This document shows, in pieces, positions 37,783 to 48,973 of a DNA stretch of 64,000 nt. Positions within the stretch are counted from its first letter, which is position 1. The number at the start of each line of letters is the position of its first letter. A program made the position numbers and the translations under genes. A model generated the notes under the pieces. That model saw only the letters and a list, made by a program, of their open reading frames with translations. It was not told the origin of the DNA and ran no database searches. Source of the stretch: Aldersonia kunmingensis (GTDB lineage Bacteria > Actinomycetota > Actinomycetes > Mycobacteriales > Mycobacteriaceae); the NCBI RefSeq assembly GCF_001646865.1, contig NZ_LRRB01000110.1:1-64000 (forward strand), read 5' to 3'.

Positions 37783-38750
37783 GTGCCGTTCGAAATCGCC
37801 GCCGACGCAAGACTCCAATAGTGCTCGGCCTGCTGGCGGCCGCGTTGCTGCTGGTGATCCTCATTGTGATCATCTGGTACATCGCGGCCGGTCGGCTGCC
37901 GAAGCCAGGTGAGGGCCCGCTTCCGGGCCCCACCAAGCCGGATACGCAATCCGCGGCGTGCCCCGATGTGCAGTTCGTCGCGATCCCGGGTACCTGGGAG
38001 TCAAGCCCCAACGATGATCCGCGCAATCCGACGGCGGTCCCTGCCGCGTTGCTGAACAACGTCACCGTGCCACTGAACGAACAGTTCCCGGACTCGCGTG
38101 TCGACGTGTACACCGTGCCGTACGTCGCGCAGTTCTCGAACCCGATCGCGTTCCCGCCCGATGGCCAGCAGTCCTACAACAACAGCCGCACTGCCGGCAC
38201 GCACGCGACGACCGATGTGCTTGCCGGGATGCACGCGAATTGCCCGCTGACGAGCTTCGTCATCGTCGGCTTCTCGCAGGGCGCGGTGATCGCCGGTGAC
38301 ATCGCCGCACAGATCGGTGCGGACAAGGGCCCGGTTCCCGCGGATCAGGTACTCGGCGTGACGCTCATCGCCGATGGCCGCCGCGTTCCCGACCAGGCCG
38401 TTGCGGTCGGCGCCAACCCGCCCGGTGTCGGCGCCGAGGTCGCGCTCAAGGGTCTCAAAGTTCCCGGTATCACCATGACCGGACCGCGTCCGGACGGCTT
38501 CGGTTCCTTGACGGATCGCGTCAACAACATCTGCGCGCCCGGCGATCTGATCTGTGCCGCCCCCCCCGCTGCGCTCAGCCCGGTGAACATCCCCGGCAGC
38601 TTGGCCTCGTTGGCCAGCTCCGCGGGCAATCCGGTGCACGCGCAGTACAACACCTTCGTCGTCGACGGCAGCGGTATCACCGCGACGGAGTGGACCGCAG
38701 GGTGGGCATCGGAGCTGATAAACGGCGCTCCGCAGCCGGCGCACGAATGA
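37779..38750 (+). CDS. culp6: Membrane-anchored cutinase-family hydrolase (Culp6 type)
   Basis: A 323-residue serine hydrolase of the cutinase family, with phospholipase/thioesterase-type activity in M. tuberculosis Rv3802c. A basic N-terminus (RNRRRRK) is followed by one span (about residues 14-37). The soluble catalytic domain has the nucleophile in GFSQGAV (Ser about 166), with the acid and histidine further on, and cysteines in SAACPDV, ANCPL, NICAPGDLIC. The gene lies between the mycolyltransferases and fadD32, as in M. tuberculosis. Its product is thought to regulate mycolate metabolism at the outer face of the membrane. The GTG start is coupled to the DUF732 gene. Confidence 0.9.
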   Translation: MSAVRNRRRRKTPIVLGLLAAALLLVILIVIIWYIAAGRLPKPGEGPLPGPTKPDTQSAACPDVQFVAIPGTWESSPNDDPRNPTAVPAALLNNVTVPLNEQFPDSRVDVYTVPYVAQFSNPIAFPPDGQQSYNNSRTAGTHATTDVLAGMHANCPLTSFVIVGFSQGAVIAGDIAAQIGADKGPVPADQVLGVTLIADGRRVPDQAVAVGANPPGVGAEVALKGLKVPGITMTGPRPDGFGSLTDRVNNICAPGDLICAAPPAALSPVNIPGSLASLASSAGNPVHAQYNTFVVDGSGITATEWTAGWASELINGAPQPAHE

Positions 38751-38817
38751 GAATCGGACAGATCTGACCGAATAGTAAGTTGGGTCTGGTCAAGCCGGTT
38801 CTCCAAATGTTAACTGT

Positions 38818-38874
38818 CAGTAGGTCAACACTGGCCGACCCGCTAGAGTGCAGGACGGTCGTGGTGACCTACTG
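38818..38874. promoter_or_regulatory. Widely spaced 10-base inverted repeat before the LLM gene
   Basis: CAGTAGGTCA (38818-38827) and TGACCTACTG (38865-38874) are perfect inverted copies 37 bases apart in the 150-base gap upstream of the luciferase-like gene. They could be two half sites that loop DNA, or a long RNA stem. Function is inferred. Confidence 0.45.
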
Positions 38875-38900
38875 TGCCGTGCAACCCAGGAGATGCCTTA

Positions 38901-39902
38901 ATGACAGCCGCCGAATCGGCCCCCGCTGCGCCATTGCGGAAGTTTCGTTTTGCCGCCGGTGGCGAGGGCAATCCGGAGGAGGGCGGCGCTCGTAAGTTCA
39001 TCCAGCTTGCGCAGCAGGCCGAGGAATACGGCTTCGACAGTTTCATGATCCCGGACCACATGGGTCCGCAGGTTGGGCCGATCGCCGCGCTGGGTGCGCT
39101 GTCCGTTGCCACGGAGAAGATCCGGCTGGGCACGGCAGTCCTCGCCAACGGCTTCCGGCACCCGGCGGTCCTGGCCAAGGACGCCGCCACGATCGACGTT
39201 CTGTCGAAGGGTCGCCTCGAGCTCGGCATCGGCGCCGGGTGGATGAAGGAAGAGTTCGACAAGGCGGGCATCGCTTACGACCGGCCGGCGGTTCGGATCG
39301 AGAAGCTCGACGAAGCGTTGACCATCCTCGACGTGCTGCTACGCGGCCAGGAGTGCAACTTCGAGGGCAAGCACTACCAGGTGCGTGGGCTCAAAGGCAG
39401 CCCGCGTCCGCGCCAGGGTCCTCGCCCGCCGATCGCGGTCGGTGGTGGTGGTCCGAAGATGCTCGCGCTCGCTGCCAAGCACGCCGACATCATCTCCGTG
39501 GTCCCACAGACCACGAAGGAAGGCAAGCTCCGGCTGTCGGGTGTCACCATTGAAAAGACCGCCGAGCGGGTCGAGCTGATCCGCAAGGCGGCCGGCGACC
39601 GGTTCGCCGACATCGAGCTGAACTGGACTATTACGACCATCGTGATCACCGACGATCGCGAGCAGGTCGCGGAGATGGCGCTCGCCGCCCTGGACAAGGG
39701 CTTCCCGCCCAACATGGACGTCGACGTCAAGCTCTCGGTCGAGGAGATCCTGTCCTCGCCGTATATCGCGATCGGGACTTTCGAGGAGATCGCAGACCAG
39801 ATTCGTACGGTGCGCGCCAAGACGGGCATGTCCTACGTCGGTGTGTTCCCGACCCAGATGGATGCTTTTGCGCCCATCATCACCCTGCTGAAGGGTGAGT
39901 AA
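38901..39902 (+). CDS. Luciferase-like F420-dependent oxidoreductase family protein
   Basis: A 333-residue TIM-barrel protein of the luciferase-like monooxygenase superfamily, most like the mycobacterial-type F420-dependent group. Recognisable segments are FDSFMIPDHMG, KIRLGTAVLANGFRHPAVLA, RLELGIGAGW and PPIAVGGGGPKML. It probably oxidises or reduces a small molecule with reduced F420 or FMN; the substrate is unknown. ATG 38901 has AGGAGA upstream. It lies between culp6 and fadD32, where the M. tuberculosis cluster has no gene, so it is an insertion specific to this lineage or an ancestral gene lost elsewhere. Confidence 0.85.
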   Translation: MTAAESAPAAPLRKFRFAAGGEGNPEEGGARKFIQLAQQAEEYGFDSFMIPDHMGPQVGPIAALGALSVATEKIRLGTAVLANGFRHPAVLAKDAATIDVLSKGRLELGIGAGWMKEEFDKAGIAYDRPAVRIEKLDEALTILDVLLRGQECNFEGKHYQVRGLKGSPRPRQGPRPPIAVGGGGPKMLALAAKHADIISVVPQTTKEGKLRLSGVTIEKTAERVELIRKAAGDRFADIELNWTITTIVITDDREQVAEMALAALDKGFPPNMDVDVKLSVEEILSSPYIAIGTFEEIADQIRTVRAKTGMSYVGVFPTQMDAFAPIITLLKGE

Positions 39903-40076
39903 GGACGGTCTCAGTAACATATTCGGAGGATTCTGCGCTGTTGCAGCGTACGACTGATTTCTTAGCGCGTGCCGGTTCGGCCGGTTTTCCGGGGCCATGG
40001 GCTTCCGGCCGAGCGCAGTAGGACAGACCGGGAGCCAGTCTGACTTACGCGGGTGCTGTGGAGGAGTAAAGACACA

Positions 40077-42011
40077 ATGGACAACAAGTTCGACGATTAC
40101 CTGGATGCCGACGGAAATTTCTTCATTCCCGAGGAGCGAACTCTGGTCGATCACGTCGAAAAGCACACCCGCAACGACGCGAACGATCTCGCCTACCGGT
40201 ATATCGATTACTCCCGTGAACGCGACGGCGAAGTCCAGGAGCTGACCTGGAAGGAGTTCGGTGTTCGGCTTCGTGCGGTCGCCGGTCGTCTGCAGCAGGT
40301 CACCAAGCCTGGCGACCGCGTCGCTGTGCTCGCCCCGCAGGGCCTGGAGTACGTCGTCGCCTTCTTCGCCGCCGTCTACGCCGGCGCCATCGCGGTTCCG
40401 CTGTTCGACCCGGAGGAGCCGGGTCACACCGACCGCCTGCATGCCGTCCTCGGTGACTGCAAGCCGACCGCGATCCTCACGGGCAGCAAGTCCGCCGCCG
40501 GCGTTCGCCAGTTCTTCCGCTACCTGCCTGCCGCCGAGCGTCCGCGCATCATCGCCGTCGACGCGATTCCGGACACGGTCGCCGACTCGTGGGTGCGACC
40601 GGAATTGAGCATCGACGACATCGCGTACCTTCAGTACACCTCCGGCTCCACCCGTACCCCGGCCGGAGTCGAGATCACCCACCGCGCGGTGGGCACCAAC
40701 GTGCTGCAGATGATCGACGCGATCGAGCTCCAGGAGAACTCGCGCGGCGTCACCTGGCTGCCGATGTTCCACGACATGGGCCTGCTGACGGTCATCCTCC
40801 CGGCCATGGGCGGCGCCTACATCACGATCATGTCGCCGAGCGCGTTCGTCCGCCGGCCGAGCCGCTGGATCCGCGAGCTCGCCGCTCATTCCGACGGCGC
40901 CGGCACCTTCGCCGCCGCGCCGAACTTCGCCTTCGAGCATGCCGCTGCGCGGGGCCTGCCCAAGGCGGGCGAATCCCTCGATCTGTCCAACGTGATCGGC
41001 CTGATCAACGGCAGCGAGCCGGTGACCACGTCTTCGATGCGGAAGTTCAACGAGGCGTTTGCCCCGTACGGCCTGCCGAAGACCGCCATCAAGCCCTGCT
41101 ACGGCATGGCGGAAGCAACGCTCTTCGTCTCGGCCACCCGGCACGAGGACGAGGCCAAGGTCACCTACGTCGACCGCCACGAGCTGAACACGGGCCGCAT
41201 GGTCAAGGTCGACGCGACGCATCCGAGTGCGGTCGCACAGGTGTCGTGCGGTTACGTCGCGCGCAGCCAGTGGGCCACGATCGTCGATCCCGAGACCGGC
41301 GCCGAGCAGCCCAACGGGCTTGTCGGTGAGATCTGGCTGCACGGCAAGAACATGGGCGTCGGCTACTGGGAGCGCCCGGACGAGACCGCGGCGACCTTCC
41401 ATGCCAAGCTGACCTCGCGGATTCCCGAGGACAGCCACGCTGCGGGTGCGCCCGAGGACGCCAACTGGATGCGCACCGGCGACTTCGGCGTGTACTTCGA
41501 CGGGGAGCTCTACATCACCGGGCGCGTGAAGGACCTGGTCATCGTCGACGGGCGCAACCACTACCCGCAGGACCTCGAGTACTCCGCGCAGGAGGCGAGT
41601 GACGCGCTGCGTCCCGGCTTCGTCGCGGCGTTCTCGGTTCCCGCCAACGAGCTTCCCCCGCTGGTGTTCGAGCAGGGCAGCCATTCGGGTCTCGGCTCGA
41701 AGTACGACGCGGACGACTCCTCCGAGCAGCTCGTCGTCGTCGCCGAGCGCGGCCCGGGCGCCGGCAAGGCGGACCCACAGCCGATCGCGGACACGGTCCG
41801 CGCGGCTCTTTCGAGCCGCCACGGCGTGATGGTCCGCGACGTGCTGCTGGTGCCGGCGGGTTCGATCCCGCGGACCTCGAGCGGCAAGATTGCGCGGCGC
41901 GCCTGCCGGGCTGCGTATCTCGAGGGCACTCTCCGCGGGGGGTACACCCAGACGGCGTTCCCGGACGCGGTGGACAGCGATGACACCGCCGACTCGGTCA
42001 GCCAAGACTGA
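40077..42011 (+). CDS. fadD32: Long-chain fatty-acyl-AMP ligase FadD32
   Basis: This enzyme activates the long meromycolic acid as an acyl-adenylate and loads it on the N-terminal ACP domain of Pks13. The 644-residue protein has the AMP-binding motif [16 protein letters not shown], the GINGSEP-like segment [16 protein letters not shown], and a [15 protein letters not shown] region, followed by [16 protein letters not shown] near the end. ATG 40077 has GAGGAG 10 bases upstream. It is followed by pks13 after 81 bases, matching the conserved fadD32-pks13-accD4 order. Confidence 0.96.
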   Translation: MDNKFDDYLDADGNFFIPEERTLVDHVEKHTRNDANDLAYRYIDYSRERDGEVQELTWKEFGVRLRAVAGRLQQVTKPGDRVAVLAPQGLEYVVAFFAAVYAGAIAVPLFDPEEPGHTDRLHAVLGDCKPTAILTGSKSAAGVRQFFRYLPAAERPRIIAVDAIPDTVADSWVRPELSIDDIAYLQYTSGSTRTPAGVEITHRAVGTNVLQMIDAIELQENSRGVTWLPMFHDMGLLTVILPAMGGAYITIMSPSAFVRRPSRWIRELAAHSDGAGTFAAAPNFAFEHAAARGLPKAGESLDLSNVIGLINGSEPVTTSSMRKFNEAFAPYGLPKTAIKPCYGMAEATLFVSATRHEDEAKVTYVDRHELNTGRMVKVDATHPSAVAQVSCGYVARSQWATIVDPETGAEQPNGLVGEIWLHGKNMGVGYWERPDETAATFHAKLTSRIPEDSHAAGAPEDANWMRTGDFGVYFDGELYITGRVKDLVIVDGRNHYPQDLEYSAQEASDALRPGFVAAFSVPANELPPLVFEQGSHSGLGSKYDADDSSEQLVVVAERGPGAGKADPQPIADTVRAALSSRHGVMVRDVLLVPAGSIPRTSSGKIARRACRAAYLEGTLRGGYTQTAFPDAVDSDDTADSVSQD

Positions 42012-42092
42012 CATCGCACGACTAACACGACACGGTATTTCGAAACGGGGGAATTCGAGACCACGGAATCAGACGGGTAGCTTTAGGGACTA

Positions 42093-45000
42093 ATGGCTGA
42101 GAACGAAACTCCCGCGGTGCGGGCCGAAACGGACACGACCGCGGGCACCATCGCGGAGCCTGCGGAGCGACCCGGAGACACCGCGGAGCCTGCGGAGCGA
42201 CCCGACGGCGCACCCCAAGGTTCTGCGGAAAAGCCCGACCTGACCGTTGCCGAGTTGCGCGAGTGGTTGCGCAACTGGGTCGCGGAGGCGACCGGGCAGT
42301 CGATCGATCAGATCACCGTGGACCGTCCGATGGAGGAGTTCGGCCTCGCGTCGCGTGACGCCATCGCACTCGGTGGCGACATCGAGGACCTCACCGGCGT
42401 GATTCTGACCGCGACGATTGTGTACCAGCACCCGACGATCGCCTCGCTCGCGAAGCGCGTCATCGAGGGTGAGCCGGACCTGCCGGAGGAGTCGACCGAC
42501 GCGTCGTTCTACACCTCAGCAGCGCTTGGTGACGCGCACGATATCGCCATCGTCGGCCTGGCCACCCGTTTCCCGAAGGCCGGTCGCTCCCCGGAAGAGA
42601 CCTGGGAGTTCCTCATCGGCGGCGGCGACGGCATCGGCGATCTGCCCGAGGGTCGCTGGTCGGAGTTCACATCCGATCCGGAGATCGCGGCGGCGGTGGC
42701 CGCGGCCAACACCCGCGGCGGCTACCTCGACGACGTCAAGAGCTTCGACGCGGAGTTCTTCGCGATGTCCCCGCGCGAGGTCGAATGGGTCGACCCGCAG
42801 CAGCGGCTCGCGCTCGAGCTCACCTGGGAGGCGCTCGAGCACGCGCGAATTCCGGCGAGCGAGCTCAAGGGCACGCCGGTCGGGGTTTTCATCGGAACGT
42901 CGACCAACGACTACATGCTGCTTGCGTCCGTCGAGCCGACGAAGACGCACGCGTACACCCTGACCGGTGCCGCGAGTTCGATCGTGGCCAACCGGGTGTC
43001 CTACTTCTACGATTTCCGCGGACCGTCGATCGCCGTCGACACGGCGTGCTCGTCGACACTGGTCGCGGTGCATCAGGCCGTCCGCGCGCTGCGCAATGGC
43101 GACGCCGATCTGGCCCTCGCCGGTGGCGTGAACATGCTGCTCGCGCCTGCGATCACGCTCGGATTCGACTCGGTCGGCGCGGTCGCGCCGGATGGTCACA
43201 TCAAGGCGTTCTCCTCGGATGCGGACGGTATGGTGCGTTCCGAGGGCGGCGGCCTGTTCGTGCTGAAGCGGCTCGAAGATGCCGAGCGCGACGGCGACAA
43301 GATCCTCGCGGTGATCGCCGGTTCCGCGGTCAACTCGGACGGCCGGTCCAATGGTCTGCTTGCACCCAACCCGGATGCCCAGGCCGACGTGCTGCGCAGC
43401 GCCTACCGTGATGCCGGCATCGTGCCGACGAGCGTGGACTACATCGAGGCGCACGGCACCGGCACAATCCTCGGTGACCCGATCGAGGCCGACGCGCTCG
43501 GCCGGGTGGTCGGCCGTGGCCGCGATGCGGACAAGCCGGTACTGCTCGGCTCGGTGAAGTCGAACTTCGGCCACATGGAATCCGCCGCCGGCGCTGGGTC
43601 GCTCGCGAAAATCGTTCTGGCGCTTCAGGAAAACAAGATCCCGGCGTCGATCAACTACGCCGGACCGAACCCGTACATCGCGTTCGACAAGGCTAACCTG
43701 CAGGTGATCCCGGAGGCCACCGATTGGCCGCGCTACAGCGGTCAGGCGATCGCCGGTGTCTCCGGCTTCGGTTTCGGTGGCACCAACGCGCACGTGGTCG
43801 TGAAGGAGTACGCGCCGGTCGCGGCCGCGGTGAGCGAAACACCCACTGCCGAGGTCGATTCCGACGCCGAGGTTCTCGACACGGTTGAAGCGTCGGCTGC
43901 CGTCGAGTCGAATGTCGAGGCGCCGCAAGAAGTTACGGACGAGGCCGCGGCCGATTCGGAGCGTGAAACGCCGCTGCCGGTGCTGCTCGCGGTTTCCGCC
44001 TCGATGCCATCCCGTCGTCGACGTGCCGCAGCCGATCTCGCCGATTGGCTCGAGACCGAAGCGGGCAGCACGACGCCGCTCGCCGACATCGGTCGCGCAT
44101 TGGCGAAGCGAAACCACGGCCGCTCGCGCGCCGTCGTGCTCGCCGCCACCCACGCCGATGCGATTACCGGTCTGCGTGCCATCGCGAACGGCAAGCCCGG
44201 TGCCGGTGTGTTCAGCTGCGATTCCCCTGTCGCGCAGGGTGCTGTCTGGGTCGCGTCCGGTTTCGGTGCCCAGCACCGCAAGATGGGCAAGCAGCTCTAC
44301 CTCGAGAACGCCGTCTTCCGCGCCGCGATCAACGAGGTCGACGAGCTGATCGTCGACGAGGCGGGCTACTCGATTCGCGAGATGATCCTCGACGACGAGC
44401 AGGACTACGACGTCGGCACCTCGCAGGTCGGCATCTTCGCCATCCAGGTCGCCCTGGCCGCGGTGTTGCGCCATCACGGCGCTGAGCCCGCCGCAGTCGT
44501 GGGCCACTCGATGGGCGAGGTTGCGGGGGCGTACATCTCCGGCGGTCTCGATCTCGTCGATGCCGTCCGAGTGATCTGCTCCCGTTCGCGCCTCATGGGT
44601 GAGGGCGAGGCGCTGCTGTCCGGTGACGACATTCGCCGGATGGCGCTTGTCGAGTACACCTCCGACGAGATCATCGGCGTGCTCGGCGATTTCCCGGATC
44701 TCGAGGTCGCGGTCTACGCAGCGCCGACGCACACCGTCATCGGTGGGCCGGAGCCGCAGGTCAACGCGATCGTCGAGCGTGCCGAGGCCGAGGGCAAGCT
44801 CGCTCGGGTGCTGGCCACGAAGGGCGCCGGACACACGTCGCAGATGGACCCGTTGCTCGGTGAGCTCGCCGCGGAGCTGGCCGGCCTGGAGCCGAACAAG
44901 CTGAAGGTCGGGCTGTACTCCACGGTCGACATGGAGGCGTTCTACCGCGCAGGTAGCGACCCGGTGCACACCGAGGACTACTGGGTGAAGAACATGCGCC

Positions 45001-47306
45001 ACGCGGTGTACTTCACGAATGCGATCCGTCTCGCGGTCGAGGCCGGCCACAGCACCTACGTGGAGCTCGCTCCGAATCCCGTTGCGCTGATGCAGGTTGC
45101 CGCGACCACATTCGCGGCTGGTATGCACGACGCGCAGCTGATCCAGACGCTGAAGCGCAAGGAAGACGAGTCGCTCGGTGTGCTGAGCGCGCTCGCCCAG
45201 CTCTACGTGTACGGCCAGAACATCAACCTGCCTTCGCTTTTCGAGGCAGGCGACTACGCAGACATCCCGCGCACCGCGTTCGTGCGTAAGCCGTACTGGA
45301 TCGAGGCCCAGCTCGGCGGCGGTTCCGGCAACAACCGGATCCCCGGCGCGCGTGTCTCGATGCCGGACGGCCGCCACGTGTGGGAGGTGCTGGCCGGCGT
45401 CGTGGGTGACTTCGGTGCCCTCGTGACCGCTGCGGCAGGTCAGGTGCTCAGCGACGCCTCGCTCGGTGCGGCGATCACGCACGCCGACGTGCCCGCTGCA
45501 GGCACGCTGACCACGACGCTCACCCCGCATCCGGGTGGCGCCTCGGTGCAGGTGCATGCGCGCGACGCGGCCGAGAACGCGGCCTTCCGACTCGTGTACG
45601 ACGCGGTTGTCACCGGTGGCCCGGCAGTGCCTGCTGCCGCCGCGCCGGCCCCGCAGCTGCCGGCGTTCGAGCCGGCCGGTCTGGTCGAGGAAGAGCCCGA
45701 GGTCATCGAAACCTTTGGCGGCAAGTGGGATCCGGACGGCCGCGAGTCACTCGAAGACCGGCTCGCGTTCATCATCGCCGAGTCGATGGGCTACGCCCCC
45801 GAGGATCTGCCGCTCGAGATTCCGCTGATCGAACTCGGGCTCGATTCGCTCATGGCGGTCCGAATCAAGAACCGCGTCGAGTACGAATTCGAAATCCCCC
45901 AGCTGCAGCTGCAGGCGGTTCGCGACGCGAACGTGGCCGGCGTGGCCAAGTACCTGCGCTATGCGGTGGAGAACCGCGAAGAAGTGCAGGCCATGGCAGA
46001 CCAGCAGCAGGCCGAGCGTGAGGCGGCCGCGGGCGAAACTGCCACTGCGCCAACCGAATCTGCGGCGCCTGTGGCAGAGGTTGTAGACACCACGGTCGAG
46101 GCTGAGGCGGAAGCGATTCTGGCCGAGGCAGAGACCGGCACGGAGGCCGAGGCGCCCGCTGCGGAGGTCAACACCGCCGACGCGCCCACCGTGCTGAACA
46201 GCCAGCAGGCTGCGGCCGAGGCGGCGGGCACGGACGTGCCGCCGCGCGACAATGCCGAGCGGCTGACTTTCGCGACCTGGGCCGTCGTTACCGGCAAGTC
46301 CGCGAAGGGCATCTTCAATACGTTGCCGATCCTCGAAGAGGAAATGGCCGAGAAGCTCGCCGAGCGGCTGTCCGAGCGCGCGAAGGCCGAGATCACCGTC
46401 GACGATGTGCTCGACGCCGAGACCATCGAGGAACTGTCCGACACGGTCCGCAAGCACCTCGAGGGCGGCTCGATCGACGGATTCGTCCGCAATCTGCGGC
46501 CGCGCCCGGAGGGCTCGACCGCGGTACCGGTGTTCGTCTTCCATCCGGCCGGTGGCTCCACCATGTGCTACGAGCCGCTGATGCGTCGCCTGCCTGCCGA
46601 CACTCCGGTGTACGGCATCGAGCGCGCCGAGGGATCGATCGAGGAGCGGGCCCGGCAGTACCTGCCCGAGCTGCGCAAGATCCAGGGCAACGGCCCGTAC
46701 GTGCTGTACGGCTGGTCGCTCGGCGGTGTGCTTGCCTTCGCGGCGGCGAAGCTGCTGACCGATGAGGGCGCCGATGTTCGCTGGGTCGGTCTGATCGACG
46801 TCGCCCTGCCGTCCGAGGCTCCGGTGGATTCCCCGGCGGAAGTGCGCGCGCGGTTCGAGCGTTATGCCGAGTTCGCGAAGTCGACCTACGGCGTCGACGC
46901 ACCGCTGCCACTCGACGAGCTGTCGGGAGCGGACGACGAGAAGCAGATTCAGATCATCATGGACATGGTGAAGCTGAGCGGCGCCAAGATCCCCGGCGGT
47001 GTGATCGAGCATCAGCGCACGTCGTGGATCGACAACCGTGAGCTTGCGAAGGCGAAGCCGACGCACTACGACGGTAACGTCGTGCTCTACCTCGCCGATC
47101 GGTACCACGACGGCGCGATCCAGCTCGAGCCCCGCTATGCGCATCGCGCACCCAACGGCGGCTGGGACAACGACGTGCCGAACCTGACCGTGGTGCAGGT
47201 TGGCGGCGATCACCTGCAGATCATCGACGAGCCCTACATCGCAAAGGTCGGGTCCGATCTGACGCAACGTCTGCAGGAAATGAACGAATCGGAGGCCAGC
47301 CGGTGA
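42093..47306 (+). CDS. pks13: Polyketide synthase Pks13 (mycolic acid condensase)
   Basis: Pks13 condenses the meromycolyl chain with a carboxylated acyl-CoA to give the alpha-alkyl beta-keto mycolate precursor. In order: N-terminal ACP with EFGLASRDA (Ser about 87), ketosynthase with VDTACSS (Cys about 319), HGTGT and [10 protein letters not shown], acyltransferase with GHSMGEVAG (Ser about 806), C-terminal ACP with LGLDSLMAV (Ser about 1252) and thioesterase with GWSLGG (Ser about 1542). No ketoreductase is present, as expected. The 1737 residues are close to the M. tuberculosis length. The N-terminal 45 residues contain a short AEPAERP tandem repeat. The stop overlaps accD4 by 4 bases. Confidence 0.97.
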   Translation: MAENETPAVRAETDTTAGTIAEPAERPGDTAEPAERPDGAPQGSAEKPDLTVAELREWLRNWVAEATGQSIDQITVDRPMEEFGLASRDAIALGGDIEDLTGVILTATIVYQHPTIASLAKRVIEGEPDLPEESTDASFYTSAALGDAHDIAIVGLATRFPKAGRSPEETWEFLIGGGDGIGDLPEGRWSEFTSDPEIAAAVAAANTRGGYLDDVKSFDAEFFAMSPREVEWVDPQQRLALELTWEALEHARIPASELKGTPVGVFIGTSTNDYMLLASVEPTKTHAYTLTGAASSIVANRVSYFYDFRGPSIAVDTACSSTLVAVHQAVRALRNGDADLALAGGVNMLLAPAITLGFDSVGAVAPDGHIKAFSSDADGMVRSEGGGLFVLKRLEDAERDGDKILAVIAGSAVNSDGRSNGLLAPNPDAQADVLRSAYRDAGIVPTSVDYIEAHGTGTILGDPIEADALGRVVGRGRDADKPVLLGSVKSNFGHMESAAGAGSLAKIVLALQENKIPASINYAGPNPYIAFDKANLQVIPEATDWPRYSGQAIAGVSGFGFGGTNAHVVVKEYAPVAAAVSETPTAEVDSDAEVLDTVEASAAVESNVEAPQEVTDEAAADSERETPLPVLLAVSASMPSRRRRAAADLADWLETEAGSTTPLADIGRALAKRNHGRSRAVVLAATHADAITGLRAIANGKPGAGVFSCDSPVAQGAVWVASGFGAQHRKMGKQLYLENAVFRAAINEVDELIVDEAGYSIREMILDDEQDYDVGTSQVGIFAIQVALAAVLRHHGAEPAAVVGHSMGEVAGAYISGGLDLVDAVRVICSRSRLMGEGEALLSGDDIRRMALVEYTSDEIIGVLGDFPDLEVAVYAAPTHTVIGGPEPQVNAIVERAEAEGKLARVLATKGAGHTSQMDPLLGELAAELAGLEPNKLKVGLYSTVDMEAFYRAGSDPVHTEDYWVKNMRHAVYFTNAIRLAVEAGHSTYVELAPNPVALMQVAATTFAAGMHDAQLIQTLKRKEDESLGVLSALAQLYVYGQNINLPSLFEAGDYADIPRTAFVRKPYWIEAQLGGGSGNNRIPGARVSMPDGRHVWEVLAGVVGDFGALVTAAAGQVLSDASLGAAITHADVPAAGTLTTTLTPHPGGASVQVHARDAAENAAFRLVYDAVVTGGPAVPAAAAPAPQLPAFEPAGLVEEEPEVIETFGGKWDPDGRESLEDRLAFIIAESMGYAPEDLPLEIPLIELGLDSLMAVRIKNRVEYEFEIPQLQLQAVRDANVAGVAKYLRYAVENREEVQAMADQQQAEREAAAGETATAPTESAAPVAEVVDTTVEAEAEAILAEAETGTEAEAPAAEVNTADAPTVLNSQQAAAEAAGTDVPPRDNAERLTFATWAVVTGKSAKGIFNTLPILEEEMAEKLAERLSERAKAEITVDDVLDAETIEELSDTVRKHLEGGSIDGFVRNLRPRPEGSTAVPVFVFHPAGGSTMCYEPLMRRLPADTPVYGIERAEGSIEERARQYLPELRKIQGNGPYVLYGWSLGGVLAFAAAKLLTDEGADVRWVGLIDVALPSEAPVDSPAEVRARFERYAEFAKSTYGVDAPLPLDELSGADDEKQIQIIMDMVKLSGAKIPGGVIEHQRTSWIDNRELAKAKPTHYDGNVVLYLADRYHDGAIQLEPRYAHRAPNGGWDNDVPNLTVVQVGGDHLQIIDEPYIAKVGSDLTQRLQEMNESEASR
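42153..42204 (+). repeat. 30-base-period tandem repeat in pks13 5' end
   Basis: The same 22 bases occur at 42153 and 42183, encoding two copies of AEPAERP with 10 codons between starts. It lies in the disordered head before the first ACP domain and could vary in copy number. Confidence 0.75.
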
Positions 47307-48847
47307 GCTCCACCGCCGAAAAGCTCGCAGAGCTGCGCAAGCGGCTCGAATTGGCGCAGGAGCCGGCCGGTCAGGCAGGCATTGCGAAGCGCGAACTGAA
47401 GGGCATTCCGAGCGCGCGCGAGCGGATCACCATGCTGCTCGACAAGGGCAGCTTCGTGGAGGTCGGCGCGCTGGTGAAGCAGCCGGGTGACCCGAACGCG
47501 CTCTACAGCGACGGCGTGGTCACTGGTCACGGGTTGATCGACGGCCGACCGGTGGCGGTGTTCTCGCACGACCAGACGGTGTTCGGCGGCAGCGTCGGTG
47601 AGATGTTCGGCCGCAAGGTCGCCGCGATCATGGAGTTCGCGGCGAAGATCGGTTGCCCCTTCATTGGTATCAATGACTCGGGTGGCGCTCGCGTCCAGGA
47701 CGCCGTGACGTCGCTTGCCTGGTACGCCGAGCTCGGTCGCCGCCAGGAACCGCTGTCGGGACTCGTCCCGCAGATCTCGATCATTCTGGGAAAGTGCGCC
47801 GGCGGAGCGGTTTACGCGCCGGTCAACACCGACGTCGTCGTGGCGACCGAAGAGTCGTACATGTTTGTGACCGGTCCGGATGTGATCCGCGAGGTCACCG
47901 GTGAGGATGTGAGCCTCGAGGAACTCGGCGGCGCGCTCAGTCAGGCGAATTACGGCAACGTCAACCACGTCGCCAAGGACGAGGCGGCCGCTTACCAATG
48001 GGTGCGCGAATACCTGTCGTTCCTGCCGTCGAGCTGCCAGGAACTCCCGCCGGTCATCAACCCGGGCCTCGAGCCCGAGACCACCGACACCGACCTCGAA
48101 CTCAACTCGATCGTTCCGGACGCCGACAATGCCGGTTACGACATGCACGACATCCTGCTGCGCATCTTCGATGACGGCGACTTCCTCGAGGTGGGTGGAC
48201 AGTCGGCGCTCAACATCATCACCGGGTTCTCCCGCGTGGACGGCCGCAGCGTCGGCATCGTCGCCAACCAGCCGCTGGTCAACGCTGGCGCGCTCGACGC
48301 GGCTGCTTCGGACAAGGCCGCGCGGTTCGTGCGCATCTGCAACGCCTACGAGGTTCCGCTTATTTTCGTGGTCGATACCCCCGGCTTCCTGCCTGGAGTC
48401 GAGCAGGAGAAGGTCGGCGTGATCAAGCGCGGCGGCCGTTTCATCTTCGCGTTCGTGGAGGCGTCGGTCCCCAAGGTCACCGTTGTCGTGCGCAAGGCCT
48501 ATGGCGGTGCCTATGCCGCAATGGGTTCCAAGCAACTCGGCGCGGACGTCAACTTCGCCTGGCCCACCGCGCGCATCGCGGTGATGGGTGCGGAGAGCGC
48601 GGTAAGCATCATCGGCCGCCGCCAGATCGCCGCAGCCGCACCCGAGGACAAGGCCGCCGTTCGGCAGCAGCTGATCGATTTCTACAACGCGACCATGGCC
48701 ACCCCGTGGATCGCGGCCGAGCGCGGCTACATCGACGCCGTCATCGAGCCGTCCACCACGCGCCTCGAACTGCGCAAGGCGCTGCGTCTGTTGCGGGACA
48801 AGGAAGTCATCAAGAACCCGCGCAAGCACCACCTGCTGCCGATCTAG
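47303..48847 (+). CDS. accD4: Acyl-CoA carboxylase beta subunit AccD4
   Basis: A 514-residue carboxyltransferase subunit of the biotin-dependent acyl-CoA carboxylase that makes the long-chain carboxyacyl-CoA extender used by Pks13. The two crotonase-like halves are clear, with [34 protein letters not shown] in the first and [26 protein letters not shown] in the second. The GTG start overlaps the pks13 stop by 4 bases, so translation is coupled. A strong terminator follows, ending the mycolate unit. The biotinylated alpha subunit is not in the window. Confidence 0.95.
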   Translation: MSSTAEKLAELRKRLELAQEPAGQAGIAKRELKGIPSARERITMLLDKGSFVEVGALVKQPGDPNALYSDGVVTGHGLIDGRPVAVFSHDQTVFGGSVGEMFGRKVAAIMEFAAKIGCPFIGINDSGGARVQDAVTSLAWYAELGRRQEPLSGLVPQISIILGKCAGGAVYAPVNTDVVVATEESYMFVTGPDVIREVTGEDVSLEELGGALSQANYGNVNHVAKDEAAAYQWVREYLSFLPSSCQELPPVINPGLEPETTDTDLELNSIVPDADNAGYDMHDILLRIFDDGDFLEVGGQSALNIITGFSRVDGRSVGIVANQPLVNAGALDAAASDKAARFVRICNAYEVPLIFVVDTPGFLPGVEQEKVGVIKRGGRFIFAFVEASVPKVTVVVRKAYGGAYAAMGSKQLGADVNFAWPTARIAVMGAESAVSIIGRRQIAAAAPEDKAAVRQQLIDFYNATMATPWIAAERGYIDAVIEPSTTRLELRKALRLLRDKEVIKNPRKHHLLPI

Positions 48848-48861
48848 GGCAGACAGCTTTC

Positions 48862-48897
48862 AGCGAGCCGCATACGCATTGGCGTGTGCGGCTCGCT
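48862..48897 (+). terminator. Terminator after accD4
   Basis: AGCGAGCCGCATACGC and GCGTGTGCGGCTCGCT pair over 16 bases with one wobble and a 4-base loop, followed by GCTTTAGTG. It ends the fadD32-pks13-accD4 unit. Confidence 0.85.
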
Positions 48898-48929
48898 GCT
48901 TTAGTGTTGCGGTCGCCGCGCCGCCCGGG

Positions 48930-48962
48930 CCGCACACTTCCTGATCACCAAAAAGTGTGCGG
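48930..48962. repeat. CCGCACACTT inverted-repeat element
   Basis: CCGCACACTT (48930) and AAGTGTGCGG (48953) form a perfect 10-base inverted repeat with a 13-base spacer containing TGATCA. It lies 12 bases past the stop of the convergent minus-strand gene and may act as its terminator. A related element is at 49511-49581. Confidence 0.65.
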
Positions 48963-48973
48963 CGAACTGGAGT

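Noticed and set aside
39339-42014. 891-residue minus-strand open frame
   Set aside because: It lies antisense to fadD32 and part of the LLM gene. It has no domain motifs and is rich in Arg/His/Asp, as expected for a GC-rich antisense shadow.
42153-42204. Short CRISPR-like repeat
   Set aside because: There are only two copies, inside a coding frame with in-frame period, so it is a coding tandem repeat.
42516-45557. 1013-residue minus-strand open frame
   Set aside because: It is entirely antisense to pks13, whose domains and active sites are clear on the plus strand.
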